Part shown: positions 53,368 through 62,204 of the stretch, piece by piece
Position numbering within the stretch: the stretch's first letter is position 1
How the letters are laid out: the number at the start of each line of letters is the position of its first letter
NCBI RefSeq assembly: GCF_000766795.1
Contig: NZ_JPDS01000002.1
Location: forward strand, 935,001 to 999,000
Length of the DNA: 64,000 bases
Origin: Polaribacter sp. Hel1_85
GTDB taxonomy: Bacteria > Bacteroidota > Bacteroidia > Flavobacteriales > Flavobacteriaceae
Direction of reading: 5' to 3'
The notes under the pieces: generated by a model
The model's database searches: none
What the model was told of the DNA's origin: nothing
The model's input: only the letters and a program-made list of their open reading frames with translations
Made by a program: the position numbers and the translations under genes

Positions 53368-55230
53368 TTAAATTGTGTCTTTTACGTTTTGTTTTACCCA
53401 GTTAGTACATTCATCAAAAGATTTGAAAATGTGTTCAGTTGGAATAAAATCTGGAATGATATCAATTCTTTCCATCATATATCTTGGTTGTTTAAGTAAA
53501 TTAACAAACAACACTTCAATGTTTTTTTTCTTTAAATCTTGCAACATATCTTCCATTGCATATAGTCCAGATTGATCCATATATTGCATTCTTCCCAAAC
53601 GCATAATTACTGTTTTAGCTGTTACTGGTATTTGAAGAGAGAGTGCTTGAAAATCACTAGTAGAACCAAAGAATAAAGGGCCTTTAATATGTTTAATAAA
53701 CACTTCTTCTTTTAGGTTTACTGGGAAACCTTTTTCATCTGACCAAGCTTCTTCTTTTAAAGACTTAACATCCGATCTTTCCGCGGTTAAATCACCAATT
53801 TTTTTCATAAACATTAAAGAGGCAATTACCATTCCTATACCAACAGCATATACTAAGTTCCAGAAGGTTGATAGCAATAAAACTATCACCATAATTAACA
53901 CTTCAGAACTTAATTTTAATGGTCCTAGTTTTAAGTCTTTTGGTAAATAAGGAATTGCTTTTAATCCTTTATAATCCATTACACCAATACCAACTGTAAT
54001 TAAAATACCCGCTAAAACTGCAGCAGGAATTTTAGAAGCTACAGGTCCTAAACCAAGCATGATTATCAATAACATTATTCCTGCAATCATTCCAGAAAGC
54101 TTTGTTTTTCCTCCGGCGTTTATATTTACAACAGTTCTAATTGTTGCACCTGCACCAGGAATTCCTCCAAATAATGCTGCTATACTATTTCCAATTCCTT
54201 GTCCTACCAATTCTTTATTTGGTTTGTGTTTGGTTTTGGTCATGTTATCTGCAACAACACTTGTTAAAAGAGAATCAATAGCTCCTAAAAGCGCTAGTGT
54301 TAAAGCAGAAAATATATAAGGAGTAATATTACCTAAAGAAAATCCAGTAAAAATCTCCCATTTAATAGATGGTATGACCCCAGGAATTTCTTGGATAGTT
54401 CTATAGTCTATATTAAAAGCAACTGCAATTCCAGACACTACAATTAATGCAACTAATGTACTTGGAACTTTGGTTGTAATTTTTTTAAATCCGTAAATTA
54501 TAACAATAGTTCCAAGGGCTAATAACAGCTCTATCCAATTAATGTTTTGTAATGCTCTAGGAAATGCTTTTATTGCACCTAGTGCACCAGAAGCTTCTTT
54601 TGCCGCCAGCGTTTGTGCTTCTTTATTTATGGTGTCTGGGGTAATGAGTTCTGCTCTTGAAATAGTTTCTTTAAAGTTTTCTAAAACTAAAATTCCTTGT
54701 CCTGCTTCTTCTTTTAATATATTTTCTAGAATTACTTCTTCTGCTTGCGCTTTAAATTGAGTTACAAATTCTACATCTTCTTTTGGGTAATAGCCTAAAG
54801 AAGGTAAAACTTGAGTTAATAATATAATAACACCAATTGCAGTCATAAAACCAGATACAACTGGGTAAGGAATATATCTAATATATTTTCCAAGTCCTAG
54901 AATTCCAAGTCCAATTTGAAATAAACCAGCTAACAAGAATACAATTAGAATGGCAGGTAGTGCTTTTGTAACATCTCCATCATTTGCAGCAATTATACCA
55001 GCAATTACAACCATACTTACAGCAGTCATTGGTGCTGTTGGACCAGAAATTTGTGTACTTGTTCCCCCAAAAAGAGCAGCAAAAAAACTAATAAAAATTG
55101 CTCCATAAAGTCCAGCAGCAGGACCTAAACCAGAAGAAACTCCAAAAGCTAAGGCTAGTGGTAAAGCAACAATACCAGCTGTAATTCCACCAAAAGCATC
55201 GCCTTTTATGTTTGAGAATAAATTTTTCAT
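53368..55230 (-). CDS. SulP family anion transporter with STAS domain (A)
   Basis: A 620-residue SLC26/SulP carrier: about 12 helices, the signature near TAGIVALPLALAFGVSSGLGP and GIPGAGATIRTVVNINAGG, and a C-terminal STAS domain (about 520-620, VIMRLGRMQYMDQSGLYAMEDML). An extra hydrophilic stretch of about 80 residues sits near 135-215, between early helices. With an adjacent carbonic anhydrase the likely cargo is bicarbonate, though sulfate is not excluded. Confidence 0.92.
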   Translation of the reverse strand: MKNLFSNIKGDAFGGITAGIVALPLALAFGVSSGLGPAAGLYGAIFISFFAALFGGTSTQISGPTAPMTAVSMVVIAGIIAANDGDVTKALPAILIVFLLAGLFQIGLGILGLGKYIRYIPYPVVSGFMTAIGVIILLTQVLPSLGYYPKEDVEFVTQFKAQAEEVILENILKEEAGQGILVLENFKETISRAELITPDTINKEAQTLAAKEASGALGAIKAFPRALQNINWIELLLALGTIVIIYGFKKITTKVPSTLVALIVVSGIAVAFNIDYRTIQEIPGVIPSIKWEIFTGFSLGNITPYIFSALTLALLGAIDSLLTSVVADNMTKTKHKPNKELVGQGIGNSIAALFGGIPGAGATIRTVVNINAGGKTKLSGMIAGIMLLIIMLGLGPVASKIPAAVLAGILITVGIGVMDYKGLKAIPYLPKDLKLGPLKLSSEVLIMVIVLLLSTFWNLVYAVGIGMVIASLMFMKKIGDLTAERSDVKSLKEEAWSDEKGFPVNLKEEVFIKHIKGPLFFGSTSDFQALSLQIPVTAKTVIMRLGRMQYMDQSGLYAMEDMLQDLKKKNIEVLFVNLLKQPRYMMERIDIIPDFIPTEHIFKSFDECTNWVKQNVKDTI

Positions 55231-55281
55231 AACTTTTTAAAAGTTTTTATTGATAAATCTACAATTTAACACTAATTATTT

Positions 55282-55313
55282 AAAAAGCCAACCCTTTTAC
55301 AGATTGGCTTTTT
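55282..55313 (-). terminator. terminator between carbonic anhydrase B and SulP A
   Basis: AAAAAGCCAA and TTGGCTTTTT pair over 10 bp around a 12-nt loop. It follows the stop of carbonic anhydrase B on the minus strand and precedes the start of SulP A, so the two modules are separate transcripts. Confidence 0.82.
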
Positions 55314-55333
55314 GAAAATCATTTAAAGATAAG

Positions 55334-55960
55334 TTAATAAAAAGTTACAGAACCATCATTAATATTGTACATGGCTCCAACTATTTTTATTTCTCCTGCA
55401 TCTTCCATTTCTTTTAAAACTGGACTTTGATTACGAATATTATCAATTGTCATAAGAACATTCTTATCTGAAACTTTGTTTACAAAATCAATATTACTAG
55501 AATTTCTTAAACTAGCATCTGTTGGTTCTGTAACTGCTTCTACAGCAGGTTTTATTTTACTGATTAAAGCAGTTAAATTACCAAGTTTAGCATCATCACA
55601 AGCACCTTTTATAGCACCACAAGCTGTATGGCCTAAAACTACAATTACTTTTGTACCAGCTAATTTACATGCAAACTCCATGCTTCCTAAAATATCTTCA
55701 TTCACAAAATTTCCAGCAATTCTTACACTAAAAATATCTCCTAAACCTTGGTCAAAAACTAGCTCTGCAGAAACTCTAGAATCTATACAGCTTAAAATAG
55801 TTGCAAATGGAAATTGTCCATCACTTGTATCGTTAACTTGTTCTAAAAGATTTCTATTTGCTTTTAAATTATTTTGAAACCTTACGTTTCCTTCTTGTAA
55901 AAAATCTAACGCTTTTTGAGGCGTCATTGTAGCTTGTGTTTCTTTAGTATGTGCTTTCAT
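55334..55960 (-). CDS. beta-class carbonic anhydrase (B)
   Basis: A 208-residue paralogue of the enzyme at 52720 (many identical blocks: CIDSRV, VLGHTACGAIKGACDDAKLGN, ILGSMEFACKLAG). Zinc ligands are intact. It is third in the run SulP B - Usp-like - carbonic anhydrase B, 7 nt after the Usp-like gene. The paired modules look like a duplication followed by insertion of the Usp-like gene. Confidence 0.93.
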   Translation of the reverse strand: MKAHTKETQATMTPQKALDFLQEGNVRFQNNLKANRNLLEQVNDTSDGQFPFATILSCIDSRVSAELVFDQGLGDIFSVRIAGNFVNEDILGSMEFACKLAGTKVIVVLGHTACGAIKGACDDAKLGNLTALISKIKPAVEAVTEPTDASLRNSSNIDFVNKVSDKNVLMTIDNIRNQSPVLKEMEDAGEIKIVGAMYNINDGSVTFY

Positions 55961-55967
55961 AATTTTT

Positions 55968-56759
55968 TTAATTTGTTAAAATAAGTGAGCAATTAATGTT
56001 ATTAATTACGTTTTTAATATTTGGCTTTAATGATGTTGAATCATTATTTTCTCTATTTACAAAAAGTAAATTGACATCACTTTTTGATAAATAATTAGAA
56101 ATATTTTTAAGAACATTATCGCCTTTTTCAAAAACGTATTCAACTATTTTTGTGTCTTTTAAAGGCGTTTCTTCTTTTAAGTTACTAGAACTACCAGATA
56201 TTGTAAAAGACGTTAATGGTTTTTCTGTAGAATTTATAATGTTTTCTGAAAATATGTTTTTTGATTTTGTATAATTAAACACGCCTAGAGAAAGATCTTT
56301 ATTGGGTTCTAAAGGATTATTTTCATCCGAAATCACAATAGTTCCTTTATGTTTTTTAAGAATAAATTGCGTAATATTATCACCTATAAAGTTTAATATT
56401 TTTGTTTTTCTTTTGCCTAATACAATAATATCTGGCTTTTTTTCATCTATAAATTTATCTATTTCGTTTTTTAAATTTCCAATAGCGAAAGTGTGATTTA
56501 TAGTAACATTGTAATTATTAGAAATAGGATTTATTATATTTTTAATTTTTTTATCAATTGATAAATATTCTTTATTTATAGTTCTCATTGCAGATAATTG
56601 ACTTTCTTTTTTCACAACTTCTGTTGGTTTTTTTACATAGAAAAAGTTGATGTCTGCATCTACTATCTTTGCTAAACTTACACTGCTTTTTATTGTATTA
56701 CTTGTAAACTCATTTAAATCAGCAAGTACTAGAATTTTATGTTTATTTGATATCTCCAT
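55968..56759 (-). CDS. degenerate tandem universal stress protein
   Basis: A 263-residue protein with two UspA-like halves. The first ends IIVLGKRKTKILNFIGDNIT, where the G-x2-G of the ATP motif is broken (Lys for the second Gly and Asp for Ser/Thr). The second half is also without motif. It is therefore unlikely to bind ATP in the usual way. It sits between SulP B and carbonic anhydrase B (4 and 7 nt gaps), so it may regulate the transporter; inference. Confidence 0.8.
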   Translation of the reverse strand: MEISNKHKILVLADLNEFTSNTIKSSVSLAKIVDADINFFYVKKPTEVVKKESQLSAMRTINKEYLSIDKKIKNIINPISNNYNVTINHTFAIGNLKNEIDKFIDEKKPDIIVLGKRKTKILNFIGDNITQFILKKHKGTIVISDENNPLEPNKDLSLGVFNYTKSKNIFSENIINSTEKPLTSFTISGSSSNLKEETPLKDTKIVEYVFEKGDNVLKNISNYLSKSDVNLLFVNRENNDSTSLKPNIKNVINNINCSLILTN

Positions 56760-56763
56760 GGCT

Positions 56764-58356
56764 TTAGCTTAAACTTAAATTAGATTTTGGTCTTTCATTA
56801 AAAAAATGAATAAAACTTTCAGGGTTTTCTACAATACCACGTTTAGAAATTAGCTTAATGTCAATATTTCTTTCTTTTGCTTTAAATAAGAAATCTTCAA
56901 GAATTTCAATAATATCGTTATCTAAATATCTTGTTTTGATTAAATCTATTTCTAAAAAAGTGTCTATTGGTAAGCTATCTAATTCTTTTAAAATGGCTCC
57001 TTTATTAAAGAAAGTTACTTCTTCCGCAAGTGTCATTTTTATTTTGTGTTTTCCATTACTTTTATCTTCAATATGAAGAAAATGAGAGTTTTGATAACTC
57101 TTTAAAAGAATAACAACAATACCAACAGAAAGACCTAAACCAATACCAACTAATAAATCTGTAAAAACAATACCAAAAACTGTTACAGTAAAAGGGATAA
57201 ATTGTTTCCATCCTAGTTTATACATTTGTTTAAAAAGTGCTGGTTTAGCTAATTTATATCCTACAATTAATAAAATTGCAGCTAAAACTGAAAGTGGAAT
57301 TTTATTTAATAAAGTAGGAATTAAAATTACAGAGATCAATAATAATAAACCATGAATGATGGCAGACATTTTTGTTCTTCCTCCAGATTGTATATTTGCA
57401 GAACTTCGTACAATTACTTGTGTAATTGGTAATCCTCCTACCAAACCAGAAAGAATATTACCTGTTCCTTGTGCCAATAACTCTCTATTTGTTGGTGTTA
57501 CGTTTTTATGTGGATCTAATTTATCTGTTGCTTCTACACATAATAAAGTTTCTAAACTTGCTACTAAAGCAATTGTAAACCCTACAACCCAAACTTCTGA
57601 ATTTGTTATAGCACTAAAGTTAGGAAAACTAAACTGGCCTAAAAAAGAGTCTAAATTATCCGGAACAGGAACACTTACTAAATGTGAAGCACTAATACCA
57701 AATTTTGATCCTGAACCTGTTACAAAATAATAAACAATACCTGCTACAACAGCAACAAGAGGTCCTTGAACTATATTAAATATTTTTCCTTTTTTAGATA
57801 AAACATTACCCCAAAGAATTAAGATTCCTAGTCCTATTAAACCAATTATTGTAGAACCTAAACTAATATTATTTATAGATTTAAAAATTTCTGAAAAAGT
57901 ATTTTCCCCATCTACTTGAAAGAATGCAAAATCTCCTTCTGGGTCTGAATCATACCCAAAAAAATGTGGAATTTGTTTTAAGATAATTATAATTCCAATT
58001 CCTGTTAACATTCCTTTTATAACAGAAGAAGGAAAATAATACCCAATAACACCTGCTTTTAAAAAGCCAAAGATTAATTGTATGATACCCCCTAAAACAA
58101 CTGCTACTAAAAAGTTTTCATACCCACCTAATGTACCAATTGCTGTTAAAACTATTGCAGCTAAACCTGCTGCTGGTCCACTAACTCCAATTTTAGAGCC
58201 ACTTAAAGAACCTACTACCGTACCACCAATAATTCCTGCAATTAAACCAGAAAAAAGAGGAGCCCCACTTGCTAAAGCAATTCCTAAACAAAGAGGTAAT
58301 GCTACGAAAAACACTACAATACTTGCAGGTAAATCGTTTTTAATGTATTTAAACAT
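56764..58356 (-). CDS. SulP family anion transporter with STAS domain (B)
   Basis: A 530-residue SulP carrier. N-terminal VVFFVALPLCLGIALASGAP, central GLPITQVIVRSSANIQSGG and a C-terminal STAS-like domain (about 435-520, TFLEIDLIKTRYLDNDIIEIL), which lacks the usual Asp-x-Ser phosphorylation motif. It is shorter than paralogue A, lacking the extra loop. It leads the operon with the Usp-like and carbonic anhydrase genes; bicarbonate is the likely cargo. A palindrome lies in its leader. Confidence 0.92.
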   Translation of the reverse strand: MFKYIKNDLPASIVVFFVALPLCLGIALASGAPLFSGLIAGIIGGTVVGSLSGSKIGVSGPAAGLAAIVLTAIGTLGGYENFLVAVVLGGIIQLIFGFLKAGVIGYYFPSSVIKGMLTGIGIIIILKQIPHFFGYDSDPEGDFAFFQVDGENTFSEIFKSINNISLGSTIIGLIGLGILILWGNVLSKKGKIFNIVQGPLVAVVAGIVYYFVTGSGSKFGISASHLVSVPVPDNLDSFLGQFSFPNFSAITNSEVWVVGFTIALVASLETLLCVEATDKLDPHKNVTPTNRELLAQGTGNILSGLVGGLPITQVIVRSSANIQSGGRTKMSAIIHGLLLLISVILIPTLLNKIPLSVLAAILLIVGYKLAKPALFKQMYKLGWKQFIPFTVTVFGIVFTDLLVGIGLGLSVGIVVILLKSYQNSHFLHIEDKSNGKHKIKMTLAEEVTFFNKGAILKELDSLPIDTFLEIDLIKTRYLDNDIIEILEDFLFKAKERNIDIKLISKRGIVENPESFIHFFNERPKSNLSLS

Positions 58357-58370
58357 ATATAAAAGTTTTT

Positions 58371-58391
58371 ATCTCTAATTTTTTTAGAGAT
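58371..58391 (-). promoter_or_regulatory. palindrome in the leader of SulP B
   Basis: ATCTCTAA and TTAGAGAT are perfect 8-bp arms around 5 T/A bases, about 15 nt before the ATG. No T-tract follows on the minus strand, so an operator or an mRNA leader hairpin is more likely than a terminator. Confidence 0.5.
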
Positions 58392-58437
58392 GTTTGAAAT
58401 TTAAAAAATGATTGATTTTGTCTTAATTAACGAAATG

Positions 58438-58749
58438 TTATGACAAAAATTCTGGTGGAGGAGTAGTGATTTTTGGGTATTGAGAAGTGTAATTTTTAGA
58501 TAAAAAACTTACATTTTTCCTTTTTTGAATTCCATTATGCACAAAATCCTTAGAATTTTCAGTTGGGTGAATTTTAATTTCTAAATCTTTAGCAGATTCT
58601 TTCCCTTCTTTTCCTTTGTGTTCTTCTTCTTCATTAATCTCTAATAGAAATGCTATATCCTGGTTATCATCAACAAAACTAATTACTGCAGGAGTAATTA
58701 ATAATACTGAAAATAGTAAGGTAAAAAATAGTGCAATTCTAACTCTCAA
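58438..58749 (-). CDS. small exported or membrane-anchored protein
   Basis: A 103-residue protein with one N-terminal hydrophobic segment (RIALFFTLLFSVLLITPAVISF) and an acidic-charged remainder (EINEEEEHKGKEGKES). The best start is TTG at 58749: an in-frame stop lies seven codons upstream and no ATG fits. I know no function. It is upstream of SulP B and downstream of batE in the same direction; similar small proteins often accompany flavobacterial SulP genes by recollection. Confidence 0.6.
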   Translation of the reverse strand: MRVRIALFFTLLFSVLLITPAVISFVDDNQDIAFLLEINEEEEHKGKEGKESAKDLEIKIHPTENSKDFVHNGIQKRKNVSFLSKNYTSQYPKITTPPPEFLS

Positions 58750-58813
58750 TGAATATTTTTTTTTAATTCATGCGAAAATAAGAAAGGTTTTTAAAATATT
58801 TGTTAAATAAAAA

Positions 58814-59572
58814 TTAAAAATTGTTTAACAGTTTTATTTCATCAGCAATAATCCAACCTAATTTACCGTCAGCAATTTTTATTTTTTTCCAATTATCTAC
58901 TGCATCCAAAACAAAAACTTTTGTTCCTTCATGTAAGGTAAATACTTCTTCAGAGTTTAAAGTAGGCGCATTTCTAACTTCGGTTTTCTCAGCAAAAACA
59001 ATAGCTTCTTTATTTTTTTTAGAGGTATTAAATTGATTATAAGTTATAAATAACGAACTAAATAAGAATATAAAACTAACAATACTTGTTACAAAGTAGA
59101 ATCGTTTTTTAGACGGAATTTCTGCAAAATAAAACAATAAAAAAAGTAAACTTCCTAATATTGAAAAGACAACAACTACTATTGCCCATTGATTATAAGA
59201 CAGTTTCTGTAAATAATTGTTATTGAATTTTTGAAGAACAGTTTGTGGCAACTCTTCAATATTATCTAGAGCTAAACGTTTTGCAAAAACAAGGTTGTTT
59301 TTTACATCTTCATTTAAAGGATTTAATTTTAAAGCTTTTTCATAATAGTAAATTGAAGGTCCAACTTTATTAAGTTTATAGTAGGAATTTCCTAAATTAT
59401 AGTATAATTCTGATGAAACTAAATCTTGAGCTTCTACTTTTTTATATTCTTCAATAGCTTCTACAAATTTACTTTCTTTGTATAAATTATTTGCAGAAAC
59501 AAACAAGCTATCTACATTTTGCGCAGTAACTGAGTTGGCAATTATCAATAATAAAAAAAATATTTTTTTCAT
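58814..59572 (-). CDS. batE: aerotolerance protein BatE (TPR + SH3)
   Basis: A 252-residue protein: signal peptide (MKKIFFLLLIIANSVTA), TPR repeats (about 25-100, SELYYNLGNSYYKLNKVGPSIYYYEKALKLNP), two membrane helices (about 130-185) and a bacterial SH3 domain at the end (EVRNAPTLNSEEVFTLHEGTK ... DNWKKIKIADGKLGWI). Last gene of the bat operon, 11 nt after batD. It is thought to help scaffold the Bat complex at the inner membrane. Confidence 0.9.
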   Translation of the reverse strand: MKKIFFLLLIIANSVTAQNVDSLFVSANNLYKESKFVEAIEEYKKVEAQDLVSSELYYNLGNSYYKLNKVGPSIYYYEKALKLNPLNEDVKNNLVFAKRLALDNIEELPQTVLQKFNNNYLQKLSYNQWAIVVVVFSILGSLLFLLFYFAEIPSKKRFYFVTSIVSFIFLFSSLFITYNQFNTSKKNKEAIVFAEKTEVRNAPTLNSEEVFTLHEGTKVFVLDAVDNWKKIKIADGKLGWIIADEIKLLNNF

Positions 59573-59583
59573 TTTTATAATTC

Positions 59584-61365
59584 TTATAATTGTTTGTCTA
59601 ATTGAACAATAACTTGTTTTGCTCTTTCAAATTCGGCTTCCATTTCTGTATTTGTAATTTGAGAATAACGAGCCATATCAGAATGTTTTAAAACTTCAAT
59701 AAATTGATGAATTGTTGTTGTTTCAATATTTTTATGTTCTAAAATTTCAGTAATTTTTTCTTTACTAATATCTGCAGTTTCAATACCTAACTTTGCTTTT
59801 AAGTAATTGTGTAAAGCACGCTCTAATGCTTCATAAAAAGCTTCTTTTTTACCTAGTTGTTTTTGGGCTTCAGATAAATATTTCTTAGCTAGTTTATTTG
59901 CTTTTCTTAGTTTGTTTCCTATAATATCATTACTTCTTTCTTCATTCTTTTTAGCAATAAAAATACCAATTGGAACTGCAATAAGTGGTAATAATAACAG
60001 AATATAAAACAAGTTAGATTTAAAGAAATCATCAGTATTTACAAATTCTAAACTGCTTTTGGTTTGTATATACCTAAAGTTTTTTCCTGTAGAAACAATA
60101 TCTTGTTTTTGAACAGCATTTGTGTCTACAACTGGTTTTAATTCTTTTCCTTCTAAAACATCTACAAAAAAATCTTCTGTAGTAATTGTGTGGTATTTTT
60201 CTTCTTTAGGATTAAAATAAGAAAACGAAACGTTAGGTATTTTATACTTTCCTTTATATTGTGGAACTACTGTGTACAAATCTGAAACTGAACCAGAAAT
60301 CCCACTCGAATTTACCCTAACCTTCTCTTTTCTTTCTGGTTGATATTTTTCTAATTCAACTGGAGTTGTAACTTCTGGTAATTCAAACAATTTTAGGTTT
60401 CCTTTACCAGAAACGGCAACTTTAATTTGAGAACTTTCATTTGCTTTTAGAATTTCTTTGCTTAGTGAAACATCAAATTTTAAATCACCAACTGCACCAT
60501 TAAAGTTAGCTGGTTTCCCTTCTAAAGGAAGACTTTTAGGACTGACTACTTTTTTAGCTGATGCAAATTCTTTTTTAATATTTCTTGTAATTACATTTCC
60601 AAAAAAGTCAGCTCTTCCTGTAGGAACTCCAATTACGATATCCATTTTCATTGGATCAATGGTTAGTTTACCTGTTTTTGTGGGAATTAATAAAGCTTTT
60701 TGAAGTACAATATATCTATAATCTTCACCATTATATTTTCCCATTTTTACAGGGAAACCATTTATTTTAATATTCTGATTCCAAAAGCCATTATATTGTG
60801 GAGCTTCAGTAACACCAGTGTCATAAACATTAATGTTTTCACTAACATATAATCTATATTCTACATAAATCCCTTCACCTACATAAGGTCTAGATTTAGA
60901 TATTTCGGCAACTAAATGTATGTTTTGTTGTGCAACATAATTAGGGTCATTAGGGTCTTTTGGCAATTCTACAGCATCTAAAACAATAATTTTTATCGGA
61001 TTAGATTTTAAAGCTTTTCCTGCAATTTTAATACTTGCAGCTCCAATAGTTAATTCTCCTTTTCTTTTTGGTTGAATGATGTATGTGTAAGATTGAGAGA
61101 ATGTCATTTGTCTTCCATTAGATGTCATAACCATGGATTGACTTACAGATTGACTTGGACCACCAACTACTTTAAAATTACTGAATTTAGGAGGAGAAAA
61201 GTCATCTCCACCTTGCTTATTTATTGAGAATTCAATTCTTAAACGTTGATTTAAACCCAATTTGTTTTTACTCACTTTAGCTGTTAAAGTTGCTTCTTGT
61301 GCAGCAACATTAAGTGTAAGTAAGCTAATAAATAGTGTTATATAAAATTTCAACTTTATTTTCAT
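59584..61365 (-). CDS. batD: aerotolerance protein BatD
   Basis: A 593-residue periplasmic protein with signal peptide (KFYITLFISLLTLNVAAQ), several immunoglobulin-like beta domains (ATLTAKVSKNKLGLNQRLRIEF ... VYVEYRLYVSE), one membrane helix near 455-475 and a cytosolic helical tail of about 115 residues. This is the standard BatD layout of the Bacteroides aerotolerance locus, needed for growth or survival on exposure to oxygen. Cotranscribed with batC (19 nt) and batE. Confidence 0.93.
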   Translation of the reverse strand: MKIKLKFYITLFISLLTLNVAAQEATLTAKVSKNKLGLNQRLRIEFSINKQGGDDFSPPKFSNFKVVGGPSQSVSQSMVMTSNGRQMTFSQSYTYIIQPKRKGELTIGAASIKIAGKALKSNPIKIIVLDAVELPKDPNDPNYVAQQNIHLVAEISKSRPYVGEGIYVEYRLYVSENINVYDTGVTEAPQYNGFWNQNIKINGFPVKMGKYNGEDYRYIVLQKALLIPTKTGKLTIDPMKMDIVIGVPTGRADFFGNVITRNIKKEFASAKKVVSPKSLPLEGKPANFNGAVGDLKFDVSLSKEILKANESSQIKVAVSGKGNLKLFELPEVTTPVELEKYQPERKEKVRVNSSGISGSVSDLYTVVPQYKGKYKIPNVSFSYFNPKEEKYHTITTEDFFVDVLEGKELKPVVDTNAVQKQDIVSTGKNFRYIQTKSSLEFVNTDDFFKSNLFYILLLLPLIAVPIGIFIAKKNEERSNDIIGNKLRKANKLAKKYLSEAQKQLGKKEAFYEALERALHNYLKAKLGIETADISKEKITEILEHKNIETTTIHQFIEVLKHSDMARYSQITNTEMEAEFERAKQVIVQLDKQL

Positions 61366-61384
61366 TTTCTATGAGATAGCGAAT

Positions 61385-62203
61385 CTACCAATCTTTTTCT
61401 TGTTTTACTTTTTTCCCTTTCGCTTTTTTAGCATTCATTTTCTTTTGGGTTTTTTTCTCTTCATTATTTAAACTTTCTAACAATTGCTTAATTTGTTGTG
61501 GAGTCATTTTCCCTTGTTGAGGTTTTGGTTTTTGCTTGTCTTTATTCTCGTCCTTTTTAGGATCCTTATTTTTATCCTTGTCTTTATCTCCTTCACCATC
61601 TTTATCTTTGTCGTCCTTTTTGTCTTTATCGTCGCCGTCTTTCTTATCCTTATTTTTGTCTTTGTTCTTATCGTCTTTATCCTTTTTATCTTTGTCTTTG
61701 TTGTCCTTATTATCTTTTTTATCGTCTTTTTTGTCTTGATTTTCTTTGTCTAATAATTTTTGAGCAACTGCTAAATTATAACGAGTTTCATCATCACTAG
61801 GATTGTTTCTTAACGAGTTTTTATAAGCATCTACAGCTGGCTGATATTGCTTTTGCTCCATCATAGCATTACCAATATTATGATAAGCTTCTGCCTTTGT
61901 AAATTTATCTTTTGCAGTTTCTGCTGTTAATTCAAATTGAGGAACAGCTTCTTTAAAATTTTTATTCTGATACAAAGCATTTCCTAAATTATAAGTTGCT
62001 TTATCGTATTTAGTATTATTTGCTAATGATTTTTGATACGCAACAGATGCATCTGTATATTGTTTTTTACTATATAATTCATTTCCTTGGCGTAATAATT
62101 TTCTCGCTTTACGTTGTAATGCAATAGAATCTTTTTGAGCTATAATTTCTTTGGATGAAAATAGCATCAAGAAAATGATAAAAATGTATTGTAAATTCTT
62201 CAT
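61385..62203 (-). CDS. batC: aerotolerance protein BatC (TPR, charged tail)
   Basis: A 272-residue protein: signal peptide (MKNLQYIFIIFLMLFSSKEIIA), three TPR repeats (about 25-150; AEAYHNIGNAMMEQKQYQPA, VDAYKNSLRNNPSDDETRYN) and a long low-complexity tail (about 160-240) made almost only of Lys, Asp and Asn, followed by a short helical end (MTPQQIKQLLESLNNEEKK). I choose the ATG at 62203, 1 nt from the batB stop; in-frame earlier starts lie inside batB. The TPR part likely binds BatB or BatA. Confidence 0.9.
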   Translation of the reverse strand: MKNLQYIFIIFLMLFSSKEIIAQKDSIALQRKARKLLRQGNELYSKKQYTDASVAYQKSLANNTKYDKATYNLGNALYQNKNFKEAVPQFELTAETAKDKFTKAEAYHNIGNAMMEQKQYQPAVDAYKNSLRNNPSDDETRYNLAVAQKLLDKENQDKKDDKKDNKDNKDKDKKDKDDKNKDKNKDKKDGDDKDKKDDKDKDGEGDKDKDKNKDPKKDENKDKQKPKPQQGKMTPQQIKQLLESLNNEEKKTQKKMNAKKAKGKKVKQEKDW

Positions 62204-62204
62204 G

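Noticed and set aside
55236..55252. Half-site TTGATAAATC upstream of SulP A
   Set aside because: Only one half of the TGAY-N4-RTCA palindrome is present and the second half is not TCA, so I do not count it.
61484..61753. Long open frames opposite batC rich in Phe/Ile/Val or Ser/Leu
   Set aside because: They are mirror images of the Lys/Asp repeat of batC; composition is explained by the antisense reading.
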